This document shows, piece by piece, positions 15,686 to 23,719 of a stretch of 32,227 nucleotides of DNA. This stretch comes from Thiococcus pfennigii (GTDB lineage Bacteria > Pseudomonadota > Gammaproteobacteria > Chromatiales > Chromatiaceae), in assembly GCF_016583835.1 (NCBI RefSeq), contig NZ_NRRW01000039.1, positions 1-32,227 on the forward strand, given 5' to 3'. A program made the position numbers and the translations under genes. The number at the start of each line of letters is the position of its first letter. Position 1 is the first letter of the stretch. Below the pieces are notes generated by a model. That model searched no databases, had not been told where the DNA came from, and worked only from the letters and a program-made list of their open reading frames with translations.

Positions 15686-16536
15686 AACAGGATGTAGTCA
15701 TTATTGGAGCGCCACGCTCCGGAACGAATATGTTGCGGGATGTGCTCGTACGTCTTAACGGCATCGCAACCTGGCCGTGCGATGAGATCAACTACATCTG
15801 GCGCCATGGGAACGTGCGCCATCCTTCCGACGAACTGACAGCCGAGATGGCACGACCGGAGATTCGGCGCTTTATCCAGGCGTCTTTCGACTGGGTGGCG
15901 CAGCGTTATGGTGCGCAGGTCGTTGTCGAAAAGACGTGTGCGAATTCGTTGCGCGTGCCCTTTGTCGATGCAGTGGTTCCAGAGGCCCGCTATATCTTCA
16001 TCCGGCGTGATGGTTTGGATGCCGTTGGTTCTGCGATGCAGCGCTGGAAGGGATCGCTCGACATTCCGTATCTGGCCCGGAAGGCGCGGTTCGTTCCTGT
16101 CTCGGATCTGCCTTTTTACGCGAGTCGCTATCTATGGAACCGAGTTTATCGTTTGGTTTCTCGGCAAGAACGGCTTGCGTTTTGGGGGCCGCAGATGGCA
16201 GACATGGATGCTTTGTTGGCCGCGCATCCGCTCGATGAGGTTTGTGCGATCCAATGGCAGCGATGTGTCAATCAGGCCTACGAAGCTTTTCATCGCATGC
16301 CGTCGTCGCGCTGGCTGGAGGTGGTCTACGAGGAGTTCGTCAGCGATCCAAGGGAGAAGCTGAGAACAGTTCTTGAATTTCTCGGTATCGATGCGGAGCC
16401 CGGAACACTAGACGCCGCTGTGCGCGGTGTGCATGGCGGCGGTGTGGGCAAGGGTCGTGCGTCTTTGGATGGCGATTCGACGCGGCGCTTGAAGGCTTTG
16501 ATTGGGCCGACATTGGAACGGTTTGGCTACGTGTAG
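15682..16536 (+). CDS. Sulfotransferase family protein (Sulfotransfer_3-like)
   Basis: Fourth sulfotransferase-fold gene, 284 residues. VVIIGAPRSGTNMLRDVL (5-22) holds the 5'-phosphosulfate loop (P11-R-S-G-T-N16). ARYIFIRRDGLDAVGSAMQRW (about 102-122) is the 3'-phosphate site with R108/R109 and S117. WLEVVYEEFVSDPREKLRTVLEFLGI is the usual C-terminal helix block, and GGGVGKGRASLD near the end resembles the KxxxGxxR adenine-contacting loop. No signal peptide. Unlike the first three, it is GC-rich and coupled by ATGA overlap to the WbuB-like transferase and thus to capG. Sulfation of the FucNAc-containing unit is the simplest inference; the acceptor is not shown by sequence. Confidence 0.85.
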   Translation: MKQDVVIIGAPRSGTNMLRDVLVRLNGIATWPCDEINYIWRHGNVRHPSDELTAEMARPEIRRFIQASFDWVAQRYGAQVVVEKTCANSLRVPFVDAVVPEARYIFIRRDGLDAVGSAMQRWKGSLDIPYLARKARFVPVSDLPFYASRYLWNRVYRLVSRQERLAFWGPQMADMDALLAAHPLDEVCAIQWQRCVNQAYEAFHRMPSSRWLEVVYEEFVSDPREKLRTVLEFLGIDAEPGTLDAAVRGVHGGGVGKGRASLDGDSTRRLKALIGPTLERFGYV

Positions 16537-16586
16537 CGCTCGCTGAAGTGGCCGCTTACGGGGTCTTGTCGGGCGAAATTGCGGCG

Positions 16587-17363
16587 ATGGATGGACTCTA
16601 TGACGGCTTGAAAGGGCTCTCCGCCGCGCTGCTGATGCCCTTTCCCGTCGCCTTGGGTTTGATGACATTCGGTCTGGTGCTGCGCGCATTGCGCAACAAA
16701 GGGCGGGCGCTCGGTGGCTGGCTGGTCGTCGCCGGGGGGCTGCTGCTGATGCTCGCGTCCTGGCAGCCGGTGGCCGATGCGCTGCTGTCGCCACTGGAGG
16801 AGCGGTATCCGCCGTTGACGGATCCGGCGCGGGTCTCGGACGTGACGGCGGTGGTCGTGCTGGGCGGCGGTTGGTGGCCAGGCGCGGAGGATTGGCCGAT
16901 CACGGCGCGCCTGAGCGAGAGCTCGGCGATTCGGCTGTTCGAGGGGCTGCGTCTCATGCCGACCTGGCCCGAGGCGCGTTTGGTGCTGACCGGGGCCAGC
17001 CGCAGCGCGGACCGGGCACCGATAGCCTGGGGCTATGCCGAGGTCGCGCGGGACTTCGGGGTGCCCGAGACACGGATGCTGGTGATGGATACGCCGGTCG
17101 ACACGGCGCAAGAGGCCGAGGCGGTGCGCGCGGCGCTCGGCGACGGGGCGCGTCTGGTGCTGGTGACCTCGGCCTCGCACATGCCGCGGGCGATGGCCTA
17201 TTTTCGGCGGGTCGGTCTCGACCCGGTCGCGGCCCCGACGCATCGCCTGAGTGGCCGCTCGGCCTATGACGAACTCAGGGACTGGCTGCCGGCGGCGGAC
17301 TATCTGCAGATGACGGAGCGGGCTTGGTATGAGTATTTGGGCTTGTTGGCGCAGCGCGGGTAG
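16587..17363 (+). CDS. ElyC/SanA/YdcF family (DUF218) envelope protein
   Basis: Protein of 258 residues. Two N-terminal hydrophobic segments (about residues 9-31 and 40-60, LSAALLMPFPVALGLMTFGLVL and GWLVVAGGLLLML) anchor it in the inner membrane. The DUF218 domain follows: TAVVVLGGGWWP, ARLVLTGASRSADRAP, ETRMLVMDTPVDTAQEAEAV, RLVLVTSASHMPRAMAYFRRVGLDPVAAPT. This layout is ElyC-like; ElyC is linked in E. coli to peptidoglycan and undecaprenyl-phosphate metabolism, and related proteins often sit in polysaccharide loci. ATG 16587 is chosen because relatives start just before the first helix; an upstream GTG at 16548 is possible. An internal fragment of this gene recurs at 25551-25643. Confidence 0.8.
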   Translation: MDGLYDGLKGLSAALLMPFPVALGLMTFGLVLRALRNKGRALGGWLVVAGGLLLMLASWQPVADALLSPLEERYPPLTDPARVSDVTAVVVLGGGWWPGAEDWPITARLSESSAIRLFEGLRLMPTWPEARLVLTGASRSADRAPIAWGYAEVARDFGVPETRMLVMDTPVDTAQEAEAVRAALGDGARLVLVTSASHMPRAMAYFRRVGLDPVAAPTHRLSGRSAYDELRDWLPAADYLQMTERAWYEYLGLLAQRG

Positions 17364-17406
17364 CGCGCCGGCCGTGCGCGGCGTTCACGGCAATCTGGAG
17401 TAGCGG

Positions 17407-18585
17407 ATGTCTGACATGGCAAGGGGTGTTACGGCGCTGGTCGGCGAGATCCGCGCCCTCTACGGCGATGGCCCGATTCCACTCCATCGCCCGGTCTTCC
17501 ATGGCCACGAGCGGCGCTATCTGGTCGAGTGCATAGATTCCAACTTCGTCTCGTCAGTCGGGGCCAAGGTCACCGAGTTCGAGGAGCGCGTCGCGGCCTT
17601 CACTGGGGCGCGCCATGCGGTGGCGACGGTCAATGGCACGGCGGCCCTGCATGTGGCGCTGGAGTTGGCCGGGGTCGGCCCGGATGACGAGGTCATCACC
17701 CAGGCGCTGACCTTCATCGCGACCTGCAACGCGATCCGCTATGCCGGAGCCTGGCCGGTGTTCGTCGATGTCGATCGCGACACCCTCGGGCTGAGCCCCG
17801 AGGCGCTGCGGGCCTTTCTCGAGCGGCACGTCGAGGTCCGCGATGGTTGGCCGTACAACCGCACGAGCGGACGGCGGCTCGCGGCCTGCGTGCCGATGCA
17901 CACCTTCGGGCATCCGTGCCGGATCGCCGAGATCGTCGCCATTTGCGACGCGTACGGGATTCCGGTCGTCGAGGACGCGGCCGAGTCGCTCGGCAGCTCG
18001 GCCGGGGGGCGCCATACCGGAACCTTCGGGCGGATGGGGATCTTGAGCTTCAACGGCAACAAGATCATCACGACCGGCGGCGGCGGGATGATCCTGACCG
18101 ACGACGAGGGCCTGGCGCGGCGCGCGAAGCATCTGACGACGACGGCGAAGATCCCGCACCCCTATGAGTTCGTTCACGACGCCGTCGGCTACAACTATCG
18201 CTTGCCGAACCTCAACGCCGCGCTCGGCTGTGCGCAGATGGAGCGGCTGCCCGAGATGCTCGAGATCAAGGCGGCAATCGCGGCGCGTTATGCGGCGGTG
18301 TTGGCGGAGATCGGCTGGGACTACATTCCGGCCCCGGCCGGGACCGTCTCGAACCATTGGCTGAACGCGGTGCGGCTTGCCTCGCTCGCCGAGCGCGAGG
18401 CCTTCCTGCACGAGACCAATGCCCAGGGCGTGATGACCCGCCCGATCTGGCGCCTGATGAGCCGCCTGCCGATGTACGCCGACTGCCAACACGACGGGTT
18501 AACGAACGCGATTTGGCTGGAAGAACGGGTCGTGAACCTGCCTTCGAGTGTGCCCGATGGGGCGCTGGCGCCGTGGGCCGGCTGA
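17407..18585 (+). CDS. DegT/DnrJ/EryC1 sugar aminotransferase, LegC family
   Basis: PLP-dependent aminotransferase of 392 residues that should add an amino group to C4 of a 4-keto-6-deoxy nucleotide sugar. Visible marks: IPLHRPVFHGHERRYLVECI and SNFVSSVGAKVTEFEERVA at the N-terminus as in LegC-type enzymes, TVNGTAALHVAL, PVVEDAAESLGS (D190 contacting the PLP ring), and LSFNGNKIITTGGGGM with K219 as the Schiff-base lysine. NHWLNAVRL is also typical of this subfamily. GGAG at 17396-17399 supports ATG 17407. The natural partner is the 4,6-dehydratase at 26783, now about 8 kb away. A decayed second copy lies at 25648-26706, directly before that dehydratase, and two inverted 75-bp copies of the 3' end sit in repeats at 20.6 and 24.5 kb. 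Confidence 0.85.
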   Translation: MSDMARGVTALVGEIRALYGDGPIPLHRPVFHGHERRYLVECIDSNFVSSVGAKVTEFEERVAAFTGARHAVATVNGTAALHVALELAGVGPDDEVITQALTFIATCNAIRYAGAWPVFVDVDRDTLGLSPEALRAFLERHVEVRDGWPYNRTSGRRLAACVPMHTFGHPCRIAEIVAICDAYGIPVVEDAAESLGSSAGGRHTGTFGRMGILSFNGNKIITTGGGGMILTDDEGLARRAKHLTTTAKIPHPYEFVHDAVGYNYRLPNLNAALGCAQMERLPEMLEIKAAIAARYAAVLAEIGWDYIPAPAGTVSNHWLNAVRLASLAEREAFLHETNAQGVMTRPIWRLMSRLPMYADCQHDGLTNAIWLEERVVNLPSSVPDGALAPWAG

Positions 18586-18742
18586 TGGCCCCGAGCTCGG
18601 TGCCTGATCTCCTGGTGGGGTCGATGCGCATCATCACGGTTGGCCTATGCGGTCTTAACCGTCCTGCGCACTCCGCTTGCGCGGGGGATTGGAGGTGCAC
18701 AAGATTCGAGTCGGATCCGGACGAGACGCGTATCGAGGGAAC

Positions 18743-19726
18743 ATGGTGACAACAGAAGATAGCGAAACCCCGCGGATTTACGTCGCGGGTCACCGCGGGA
18801 TGGTCGGCGCGGCGATCCTGCGGCAGCTGACTGTCGCCAGTCATCGGGTCTTGCTGACTCGTACCCATCGCGAGCTGGACCTGACCGACAGCGCGGCCGT
18901 GGATGCCTTCTTCGCCGCCGAGCGGCCGACGCAGGTCTATCTGGCCGCGGCCAAGGTGGGCGGTATCCACGCCAACGACACCTATCCGGCCGAGTTCATC
19001 TACCAGAACCTGATGATCGAGGCCAACGTCATCCATGCCGCGTGGCGCCATGGCGTCGAGCGGCTTTTGTTTCTCGGTAGCTCCTGCATCTATCCGCGGG
19101 ACGCCGCGCAGCCGATGGCCGAAGAGGCGTTGCTGACGGGGGGGCTCGAGCCGACCAATGAGCCTTACGCGATCGCCAAGATCGCCGGCATCAAGCTCTG
19201 CGAGAGCTATAACCGCCAGTACGGCACAGACTTCCGCAGTGTGATGCCGACCAATCTCTATGGCCCTGGGGACAACTTCGATCTGGCGAACAGCCATGTG
19301 ATCCCGGCGCTGGTGCGCAAGTTCCACGAGGCGAAACAGGCGGGGGCGGCCGAGGTCGAGGTCTGGGGCAGCGGGCGGCCGCGGCGCGAGTTTCTCCATG
19401 TCGACGACATGGCCGCGGCCTGTGTGCATGTGATGGGGTTGGAACCCGCTGCCCACCAAGCGCATACGGATCCGCGTTGTTCGCATCTGAATGTCGGCAC
19501 CGGCGAGGATGTCAGCATCGCCGAGTTGGCGCGCACGATCGGCGAGGTGGTCGGGTTCGAGGGCGAGATCCGCTTCGATCCAAGCAAGCCGGACGGGACG
19601 CCGCGCAAGCTGCTCGACGTCTCGCGCCTGCGCTCACTCGGCTGGCAGGCAGCGATTGAGCTGCGCGAGGGGCTGGAGCAGACGTATCGATGGTTCCTGG
19701 AGAATCGGGCCAGTTTGCGGGCCTGA
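18743..19726 (+). CDS. fcl: GDP-L-fucose synthase
   Basis: Last step to GDP-L-fucose: NADPH-dependent 3,5-epimerisation and 4-reduction of GDP-4-keto-6-deoxy-mannose, cytoplasmic. An SDR of 327 residues with [11 protein letters not shown] (14-24), [22 protein letters not shown] (C115 in the epimerase site), [11 protein letters not shown] (Y142, K146), [11 protein letters not shown] and [15 protein letters not shown], all typical of Fcl/WcaG. ATG 18743 has GAGGGA just upstream; in-frame starts as far as 18677 would add a non-conserved leader. Substrate is supplied by gmd, about 1.1 kb downstream beyond the brnTA module, and manC. The usual gmd-fcl order is reversed and split here. Confidence 0.93.
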   Translation: MVTTEDSETPRIYVAGHRGMVGAAILRQLTVASHRVLLTRTHRELDLTDSAAVDAFFAAERPTQVYLAAAKVGGIHANDTYPAEFIYQNLMIEANVIHAAWRHGVERLLFLGSSCIYPRDAAQPMAEEALLTGGLEPTNEPYAIAKIAGIKLCESYNRQYGTDFRSVMPTNLYGPGDNFDLANSHVIPALVRKFHEAKQAGAAEVEVWGSGRPRREFLHVDDMAAACVHVMGLEPAAHQAHTDPRCSHLNVGTGEDVSIAELARTIGEVVGFEGEIRFDPSKPDGTPRKLLDVSRLRSLGWQAAIELREGLEQTYRWFLENRASLRA

Positions 19727-19749
19727 AATCGGCGCGACCGCTATAGCCC

Positions 19750-19844
19750 TAGGTCAGGTTAGCGCAGCGTAACCCGACGGGGCGTTGTGCAAATATTCGC
19801 CGCCTGTCCCTGGAACGAGCCCTGCTCGCTCGCCACCGGCCGAC
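19750..19844. repeat. Mosaic repeat block after fcl
   Basis: Three repeat motifs in a row: an imperfect inverted unit TAGGTCAGGTTAGCGCAGCG to TAACCCGAC (19750-19777), GGCGTTGTGCAAATATTCGC (from 19782) and TGTCCCTGGAACGAGCCCTG plus CTCG (19805-19828). The second recurs in the 298-bp repeats at about 20660 and 24600; the third recurs at 24299 and 24669. Confidence 0.7.
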
Positions 19845-19884
19845 CGGATCGTCAAAACAGTCATGTTGTCCGCGGACGAGCTGC

Positions 19885-19911
19885 TTGATATGCAGACAAT
19901 GTGCATATACC
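19885..19911 (+). promoter_or_regulatory. Probable brnTA promoter and operator
   Basis: TATGCA (19889-19894) and TGCATA (19902-19907) form a perfect 6-bp inverted repeat with a 7-base spacer. It overlaps a possible -35 TTGATA (19885-19890) and a -10-like TATACC (from 19906), 14 bases before the brnT ATG. BrnTA-type modules are known to repress themselves through an operator here, so an operator role is likely. Confidence 0.5.
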
Positions 19912-19920
19912 TTGTCGCTC

Positions 19921-20190
19921 ATGGATATCGCCTATGACCCGATCAAGAACGCCATCAACCGCCGCAAGCACGGGATTGATCTTGCAGAGGTCGAAGGCGT
20001 CTTTTTCGACGACAACGCCATCACGATTGAGGATCGCGATCACGACGAGGAGCGTTTCGTGACACTCGGTTAAGATAGCGTAGGACGTGTGTTGGTCGTG
20101 GCCTACCACTATCGGGAGCCGGATAGCATCCGGCTGATGTCAGCACGCTTAGCGCAGCCTCGCGAGCGGCTTACCTATGAGCGAAGGTGA
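19921..20190 (+). pseudogene. brnT: BrnT-family toxin with in-frame stop
   Basis: BrnT is a RelE-fold ribonuclease toxin. MDIAYDPIKNAINRRKHGID then LAEVEGVFFDDNAITIEDRD and RFVTLG fits the family start. TAA at 20071-20073 stops it after 50 residues, in the place where relatives have LGMDxLGRVLVV. Past the stop the same frame goes on as DSVGRVLVVAYHYREPDSIR then LMSARLAQPRERLTYERR to TGA 20188, the complete BrnT C-terminal half. So a point lesion, not truncation, disables it. The antitoxin gene follows four bases later and is intact. Inactivated toxin with preserved antitoxin is common for decaying toxin-antitoxin modules. Confidence 0.8.
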
Positions 20191-20193
20191 TGT

Positions 20194-20442
20194 ATGCGAG
20201 ACGAATACGATTTCTCAAACGGAACCCGGGGCTCGATCGCGAGCACAAACGGTAAGACCCGCGTGACGCTTTACTTGGACGATGAGGTGATCGAAGCCTT
20301 CCGTGCCCGCGCGGGCTCTAGCGGGAAAGGTTATCAGACCTTGATCAATGACACGTTACGCGCCAGCCTTTCTCCTGATGCCGCCCCCGTGACCGTCGCA
20401 ACCTTGCGCCAGGTCCTGCACGAGATGCTGCCGGCGGCATAG
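20194..20442 (+). CDS. brnA: BrnA-family antitoxin
   Basis: Antitoxin of 82 residues, partner of the broken BrnT just upstream. EYDFSNGTRGSIAS at the N-terminus is the toxin-contacting part; TRVTLYLDDEVIEAFRARAG and GYQTLINDTLRASL form the ribbon-helix-helix DNA-binding dimer domain (DUF4415). GAAGGTGATG before the ATG is a good ribosome site. The last 15 residues, ATLRQVLHEMLPAA, are encoded inside a 298-bp repeat whose second copy at 24339 carries the same tail without any gene before it. Probably binds the operator at 19889-19907. Free-standing antitoxin here. Confidence 0.82.
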   Translation: MRDEYDFSNGTRGSIASTNGKTRVTLYLDDEVIEAFRARAGSSGKGYQTLINDTLRASLSPDAAPVTVATLRQVLHEMLPAA

Positions 20443-20695
20443 AACCGGCAGGACGTGCTTCCGATCGGCCGCCTGATGCCGCATGGTTTCCACCGCTGGA
20501 TCGAGCGTTGGCGGGGTTCGTCGGCAACGATTTCGTCCCGCCCCGCTGAACTTAGGGCCATCGGCCCGCCGATGGCGCCAACGTCCCATCGGGCACGCTC
20601 GAGGGCAGGTTCACGACCCGCTCAGCTGTCGGTGGGGTTAGCGCAGCGTAACAGGATGCGGCGCTGTGCAAGGATTCGCCGCCTGTCGGGTTACG
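20398..20695. repeat. 298-bp direct repeat, copy A
   Basis: Nearly identical to 24339-24636, with a constant offset of 3,941 bases and so no indels. Contents in order: the 3' end of brnA (LRQVLHEMLPAA then TAG); a hairpin CTGCCGG/CCGGCAG around 20429-20452; about 90 bp of unknown sequence; a 75-bp inverted piece of the legC-type aminotransferase 3' end; and a GGGGTTAGCGCAGCGTAAC plus GCGCTGTGCAAGGATTCGCC block. No gene of its own. It fills most of the brnA-gmd gap. Confidence 0.85.
20549..20623 (-). pseudogene. Inverted 3' end of the LegC-type aminotransferase gene
   Basis: On the minus strand this reads ERVVNLPSSVPDGTLAP, the same as the C-terminus of the intact aminotransferase (ERVVNLPSSVPDGALAP, 18527-18580), and base similarity continues past its stop codon to about 18600. 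It lies inside repeat copy A; the equivalent in copy B is 24490-24564 (ERVVNLPSSVPDGTLAPWAG). Confidence 0.75.
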
Positions 20696-20799
20696 GCGCG
20701 CGCTAATCTGTTCTTTCTCGAAGACCGCCGTGCTGGCGCGCCTAACCCGATCCACACGAGCCTGCACCGCCGTAGGTCGGGTTAGCGCAGCGTAACCCG
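20685..20799. repeat. Single dispersed relative of the 160-bp tandem unit
   Basis: Starts GTCGGGTTACGGCGCGCG and runs through GACCGCCGTGCTGGCGCGCC to TAACCCGA, then GTAGGTCGGGTTAGCGCAGC to TAACCCGAC. The same blocks in the same order make up each unit of the array at 31213-32227. Two inverted-repeat hairpins are possible. Directly upstream of gmd. Confidence 0.75.
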
Positions 20800-20835
20800 A
20801 CATTGCGAAGATTGTTATAGACGGAAGCCGATTTT

Positions 20836-21921
20836 ATGAAGAAGGCATTGATTACCGGCGTGACGGGGCAGGATGGGGCCTATCTGGCCGAGCTCCTGCT
20901 GGAGAAGGGCTACGAGGTGCACGGCATCAAGCGGCGCAGTTCGCTGTTCAACACCGATCGCATCGATCATCTGTATCAAGACCCGCACGAGCCGGATCGC
21001 CGTTTCATCCTCCATCATGGCGACCTGACGGACTCCTCTAGCCTGATCCGCATCCTGCAGCAGGTGCAGCCGGACGAGCTTTACAATCTGGCCGCTCAGA
21101 GCCATGTCGCGGTGTCCTTCGAGGAGCCCGAGTACACCGCGAACTCCGATGCGCTCGGCACCCTGCGGCTGCTCGAGGCGATCCGCATCCTGGGGCTCGA
21201 GCGCAAGACCCGGTTCTATCAGGCCTCGACCTCCGAGCTGTACGGCCAGGTGCAGGAGATCCCGCAGACCGAGACCACCCCCTTCTATCCGCGCTCGCCC
21301 TACGCGGTGGCCAAGCTGTATGCCTACTGGATCACGGTCAACTATCGCGAGGCCTACGGCATCTACGCCTGCAACGGCATCCTGTTCAACCACGAGAGCC
21401 CGTTGCGGGGAGAGACCTTCGTCACGCGCAAGATCACCCGGGCGCTGGCGCGTATCAAGCTCGGGCTGCAAGACCGATTGTATCTCGGTAACCTCGGTGC
21501 CAAGCGCGACTGGGGCCATGCCCGCGACTATGTGCAGATGCAGTGGCTGATGCTCCAGCAGGAGGCGCCGGAAGACTTCGTGATCGCGACCGGGCAGCAG
21601 TATTCGGTGCGCGAGTTCGTCGAGGCTGCGGCGCGCTCGGTGGGCATCGAGGTGCGCTGGGAGGGCGAGGGTGTCGACGAGCGCGGCTATGCGGCCGACA
21701 CCGGCGCGTGCATCGTCGCGGTGGACCCGCGCTATTTCCGCCCGACCGAGGTCGAGACCCTGCTCGGCGACCCGACCAAGGCGCGCGAGAAGTTGGGTTG
21801 GGCGCCGCAGACCAGCTTCACGGAACTGGTGGAGGAGATGATGCGCGAGGATCTGAAAGAGGCCGAGCGCGATGCCCTCTGCGCAAGCGAGGGCTACCGG
21901 GTGTTGCGGCGCAACGAGTGA
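20836..21921 (+). CDS. gmd: GDP-mannose 4,6-dehydratase
   Basis: Converts GDP-D-mannose to GDP-4-keto-6-deoxy-D-mannose, substrate of the fcl product; cytoplasmic, NADP-dependent. An SDR of 361 residues, the usual length. Diagnostic motifs: [19 protein letters not shown] (4-22), [42 protein letters not shown] (catalytic Thr/Ser-Glu at 131-134), [13 protein letters not shown] (Y156, K160), [17 protein letters not shown] and [24 protein letters not shown] precedes the ATG at short range. The upstream gap is filled by repeats, so it probably has its own promoter or reads through from fcl; none is obvious. manC follows after a REP-containing gap. Confidence 0.95.
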   Translation: MKKALITGVTGQDGAYLAELLLEKGYEVHGIKRRSSLFNTDRIDHLYQDPHEPDRRFILHHGDLTDSSSLIRILQQVQPDELYNLAAQSHVAVSFEEPEYTANSDALGTLRLLEAIRILGLERKTRFYQASTSELYGQVQEIPQTETTPFYPRSPYAVAKLYAYWITVNYREAYGIYACNGILFNHESPLRGETFVTRKITRALARIKLGLQDRLYLGNLGAKRDWGHARDYVQMQWLMLQQEAPEDFVIATGQQYSVREFVEAAARSVGIEVRWEGEGVDERGYAADTGACIVAVDPRYFRPTEVETLLGDPTKAREKLGWAPQTSFTELVEEMMREDLKEAERDALCASEGYRVLRRNE

Positions 21922-21996
21922 GGTCGCATCTCCGAAGGCAGGGTATTGCCATACGATTACCCATAAGTCGTCTGGGTAGAGCAACGTCGGCCTCCC

Positions 21997-22126
21997 GTAG
22001 GAGCCCCCTTGGGGGCGACGCGGCACCGAAGGTGATGCACACGGAGCCGAATGCATCTCGGCGGTGTGGTCGGATCGGCTCTCGTCTCTGGCGGAGAGGC
22101 CGAAGTCGCCCCCAAGGGGGGGCTAC
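21997..22126. repeat. Inverted pair of REP-like elements (REPIN-like)
   Basis: GTAGGAGCCCCCTTGGGGGC plus GAC at 21997-22019 is matched in reverse by GTCGCCCCCAAGGGGGGGCT plus AC at 22105-22126, and each arm is itself palindromic. The GTAGGAGC...GCGAC pattern is that of gammaproteobacterial REP sequences. Farther out, ATTACCCATA (21957-21966) pairs with TATGGGTAAT (22200-22209), so the whole gmd-manC gap could fold as one large element. Confidence 0.7.
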
Positions 22127-22166
22127 CCGTCGACCCGTGTCGGCGATCGAGGCCCATCGGCTATGT

Positions 22167-22189
22167 CTTGGATCGCCCAGCGATCCAAG
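22167..22189. other. Perfect 10-bp stem-loop upstream of manC
   Basis: CTTGGATCGC-CCA-GCGATCCAAG. There is no U-tract after it, so a terminator role is doubtful. It lies 80 bases before the manC start, inside the outer arms of the REP-containing element. Confidence 0.55.
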
Positions 22190-22269
22190 GCAACCGTCAT
22201 ATGGGTAATGGTATGGGGTATTGCGGGATGGCCCATGGGTTCCGTGGCAGCGAGGAAGTCGCAGTGACG

Positions 22270-23691
22270 ATGATCTATCCAGTTCTGTTGTGCGGTGGCT
22301 CTGGTACACGCCTTTGGCCATTATCGCGTAAGAGTTTTCCCAAGCAGTTCGCCCGCCTGATGGGGGAGGAGAGCCTCTTTCAGGCCTCGGCCCGGCGCCT
22401 GTCGGGCGCCGGCTTCGCGGCGCCGCTGGTGGTGACGGGCGATCTGTTCCGTTTCATCGTGACGGAACAACTCGCTGCGGTCGAACTGGCGGCCCAGGCG
22501 ATTCTGATCGAGCCCGAGGGACGCAATACCGCGCCGGCGATCCTGGCCGCGGCGCTGCACCTGGAGCAGCGTGATCCCGAGGCGCTGATGCTGGTCGCGC
22601 CCTCGGATCACGTCATCCGGGATGCCGATGCCTTCCGCGCGGCCGTGGCGGCGGCGGCGGAGCGGGCGCGGGCGGGGGACCTTGTCACCTTCGGGATCGC
22701 GCCCACGCGTCCAGAGACCGGTTACGGTTACCTGGAACTTGCGGCCGACGCGGACCCCGCGACCGCGTCACCGCAGGCGCTGGCCCGCTTCATCGAGAAA
22801 CCCGATGCATCGCGCGCGGCGACGATGGTGGCTGGCAGGCGTTACCTGTGGAACGCGGGGATCTTCCTGTTTACCGCCGCGACGATCCGCCGGGCGTATG
22901 AGACCTATGCGCCCGGATTGGTCTCGGGCGTGGCGGCTGCCCTCGAGCAAGCGGTATCCGATCTGGGCTTCATCCGCTTGGCGTCGGGCCCGTGGTCGGA
23001 CCTGCCCGATATCTCGATCGATTACGCGATCATGGAAAAGGCCTCCAACCTGGCCGTCATGCCCTACCGTGGGCACTGGTCCGATCTGGGCGACTGGGAT
23101 GCCGTCTGGCAGGAGGCAGGACCGGACGCGGCGGGCAATGTCTGTTCCGATACGGCTACCGCTATCGATTGTCGTGACACGCTTCTGCGGTCGGAGACCG
23201 AGGGCCAGGAGATCGTCGGCATCGGCTTGTCGGACATCATCGCGGTGGCGATGGGCGATGCGGTGCTGGTGGCGCACAAATCGCAGGCCCAACGGGTGAA
23301 GGAGGCCGTTGCCGCGCTGAAGGCCAAGGGCGTGAAACAGGCGCTGGATTTCCCGCGCGACCATCGCCCATGGGGTTGGTACGAATGCCTTGCGCTGGCC
23401 CCTCGATTCCAGGTGAAGCGCATCGTGGTGCTGCCTGGCGCCTCATTGTCATTGCAATCCCACTATCACCGATCCGAGCATTGGATCGTGGTCGAGGGCA
23501 CGGCCAAGGTGACGATCGGCGAAGAGGTGAGCCTGGTTACCGAAAACCAGTCCGTCTATGTGCCGCTGGGTGCAGTCCACCGGATGGAAAACCCCGGCAA
23601 GCTCCCGGTTGTGCTGATCGAGGTGCAGACGGGCGGCTACTTGGGCGAGGACGACATCATTCGCTACGAGGATCGCTATGCGCGCGGCTGA
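22270..23691 (+). CDS. manC: Mannose-1-phosphate guanylyltransferase / mannose-6-phosphate isomerase
   Basis: Makes GDP-mannose from mannose-1-phosphate and GTP, feeding gmd; the C-terminal cupin is the type II phosphomannose isomerase. It has 473 residues, usual for ManC/AlgA/CpsB. VLLCGGSGTRLWPLSRKSFP (6-25) is the nucleotidyltransferase signature, followed by EPEGRNTAPAI, VAPSDHVI, RFIEKPD, YLWNAGIFLF, ISIDYAIMEK and HWSDLGDWDA. The isomerase half shows DHRPWGWYE, SLQSHYHRSEHWIVVEGTA (metal-binding His/Glu) and SVYVPLGAVHRMENPG. ATG 22270 begins right at the first strand; GAGGAAG lies 11 bases upstream and GTG 22264 is an alternative. The long open frame before it is non-coding. No phosphomannomutase gene is in the window. 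Confidence 0.94.
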   Translation: MIYPVLLCGGSGTRLWPLSRKSFPKQFARLMGEESLFQASARRLSGAGFAAPLVVTGDLFRFIVTEQLAAVELAAQAILIEPEGRNTAPAILAAALHLEQRDPEALMLVAPSDHVIRDADAFRAAVAAAAERARAGDLVTFGIAPTRPETGYGYLELAADADPATASPQALARFIEKPDASRAATMVAGRRYLWNAGIFLFTAATIRRAYETYAPGLVSGVAAALEQAVSDLGFIRLASGPWSDLPDISIDYAIMEKASNLAVMPYRGHWSDLGDWDAVWQEAGPDAAGNVCSDTATAIDCRDTLLRSETEGQEIVGIGLSDIIAVAMGDAVLVAHKSQAQRVKEAVAALKAKGVKQALDFPRDHRPWGWYECLALAPRFQVKRIVVLPGASLSLQSHYHRSEHWIVVEGTAKVTIGEEVSLVTENQSVYVPLGAVHRMENPGKLPVVLIEVQTGGYLGEDDIIRYEDRYARG

Positions 23692-23719
23692 GCGGCGCGC
23701 GATGGGAGGAGGCGCGATC

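Noticed and set aside
18680-18730. tRNA-like GATTCGAGTC near fcl
   Set aside because: No acceptor, D or anticodon stems can be drawn around it.
18266-19486. 406-codon minus-strand frame
   Set aside because: Spans the aminotransferase end and fcl in antisense; Arg-rich shadow.
20815-22056. 413-codon minus-strand frame
   Set aside because: Antisense shadow of gmd; no recognisable domain.
22167-22189. Terminator before manC
   Set aside because: Perfect stem but no U-tract; kept only as a stem-loop.
22051-22269. Longer N-terminus for manC starting at 22051
   Set aside because: The extra 73 codons run through REP-like palindromes and lack conservation; the family start fits ATG 22270.
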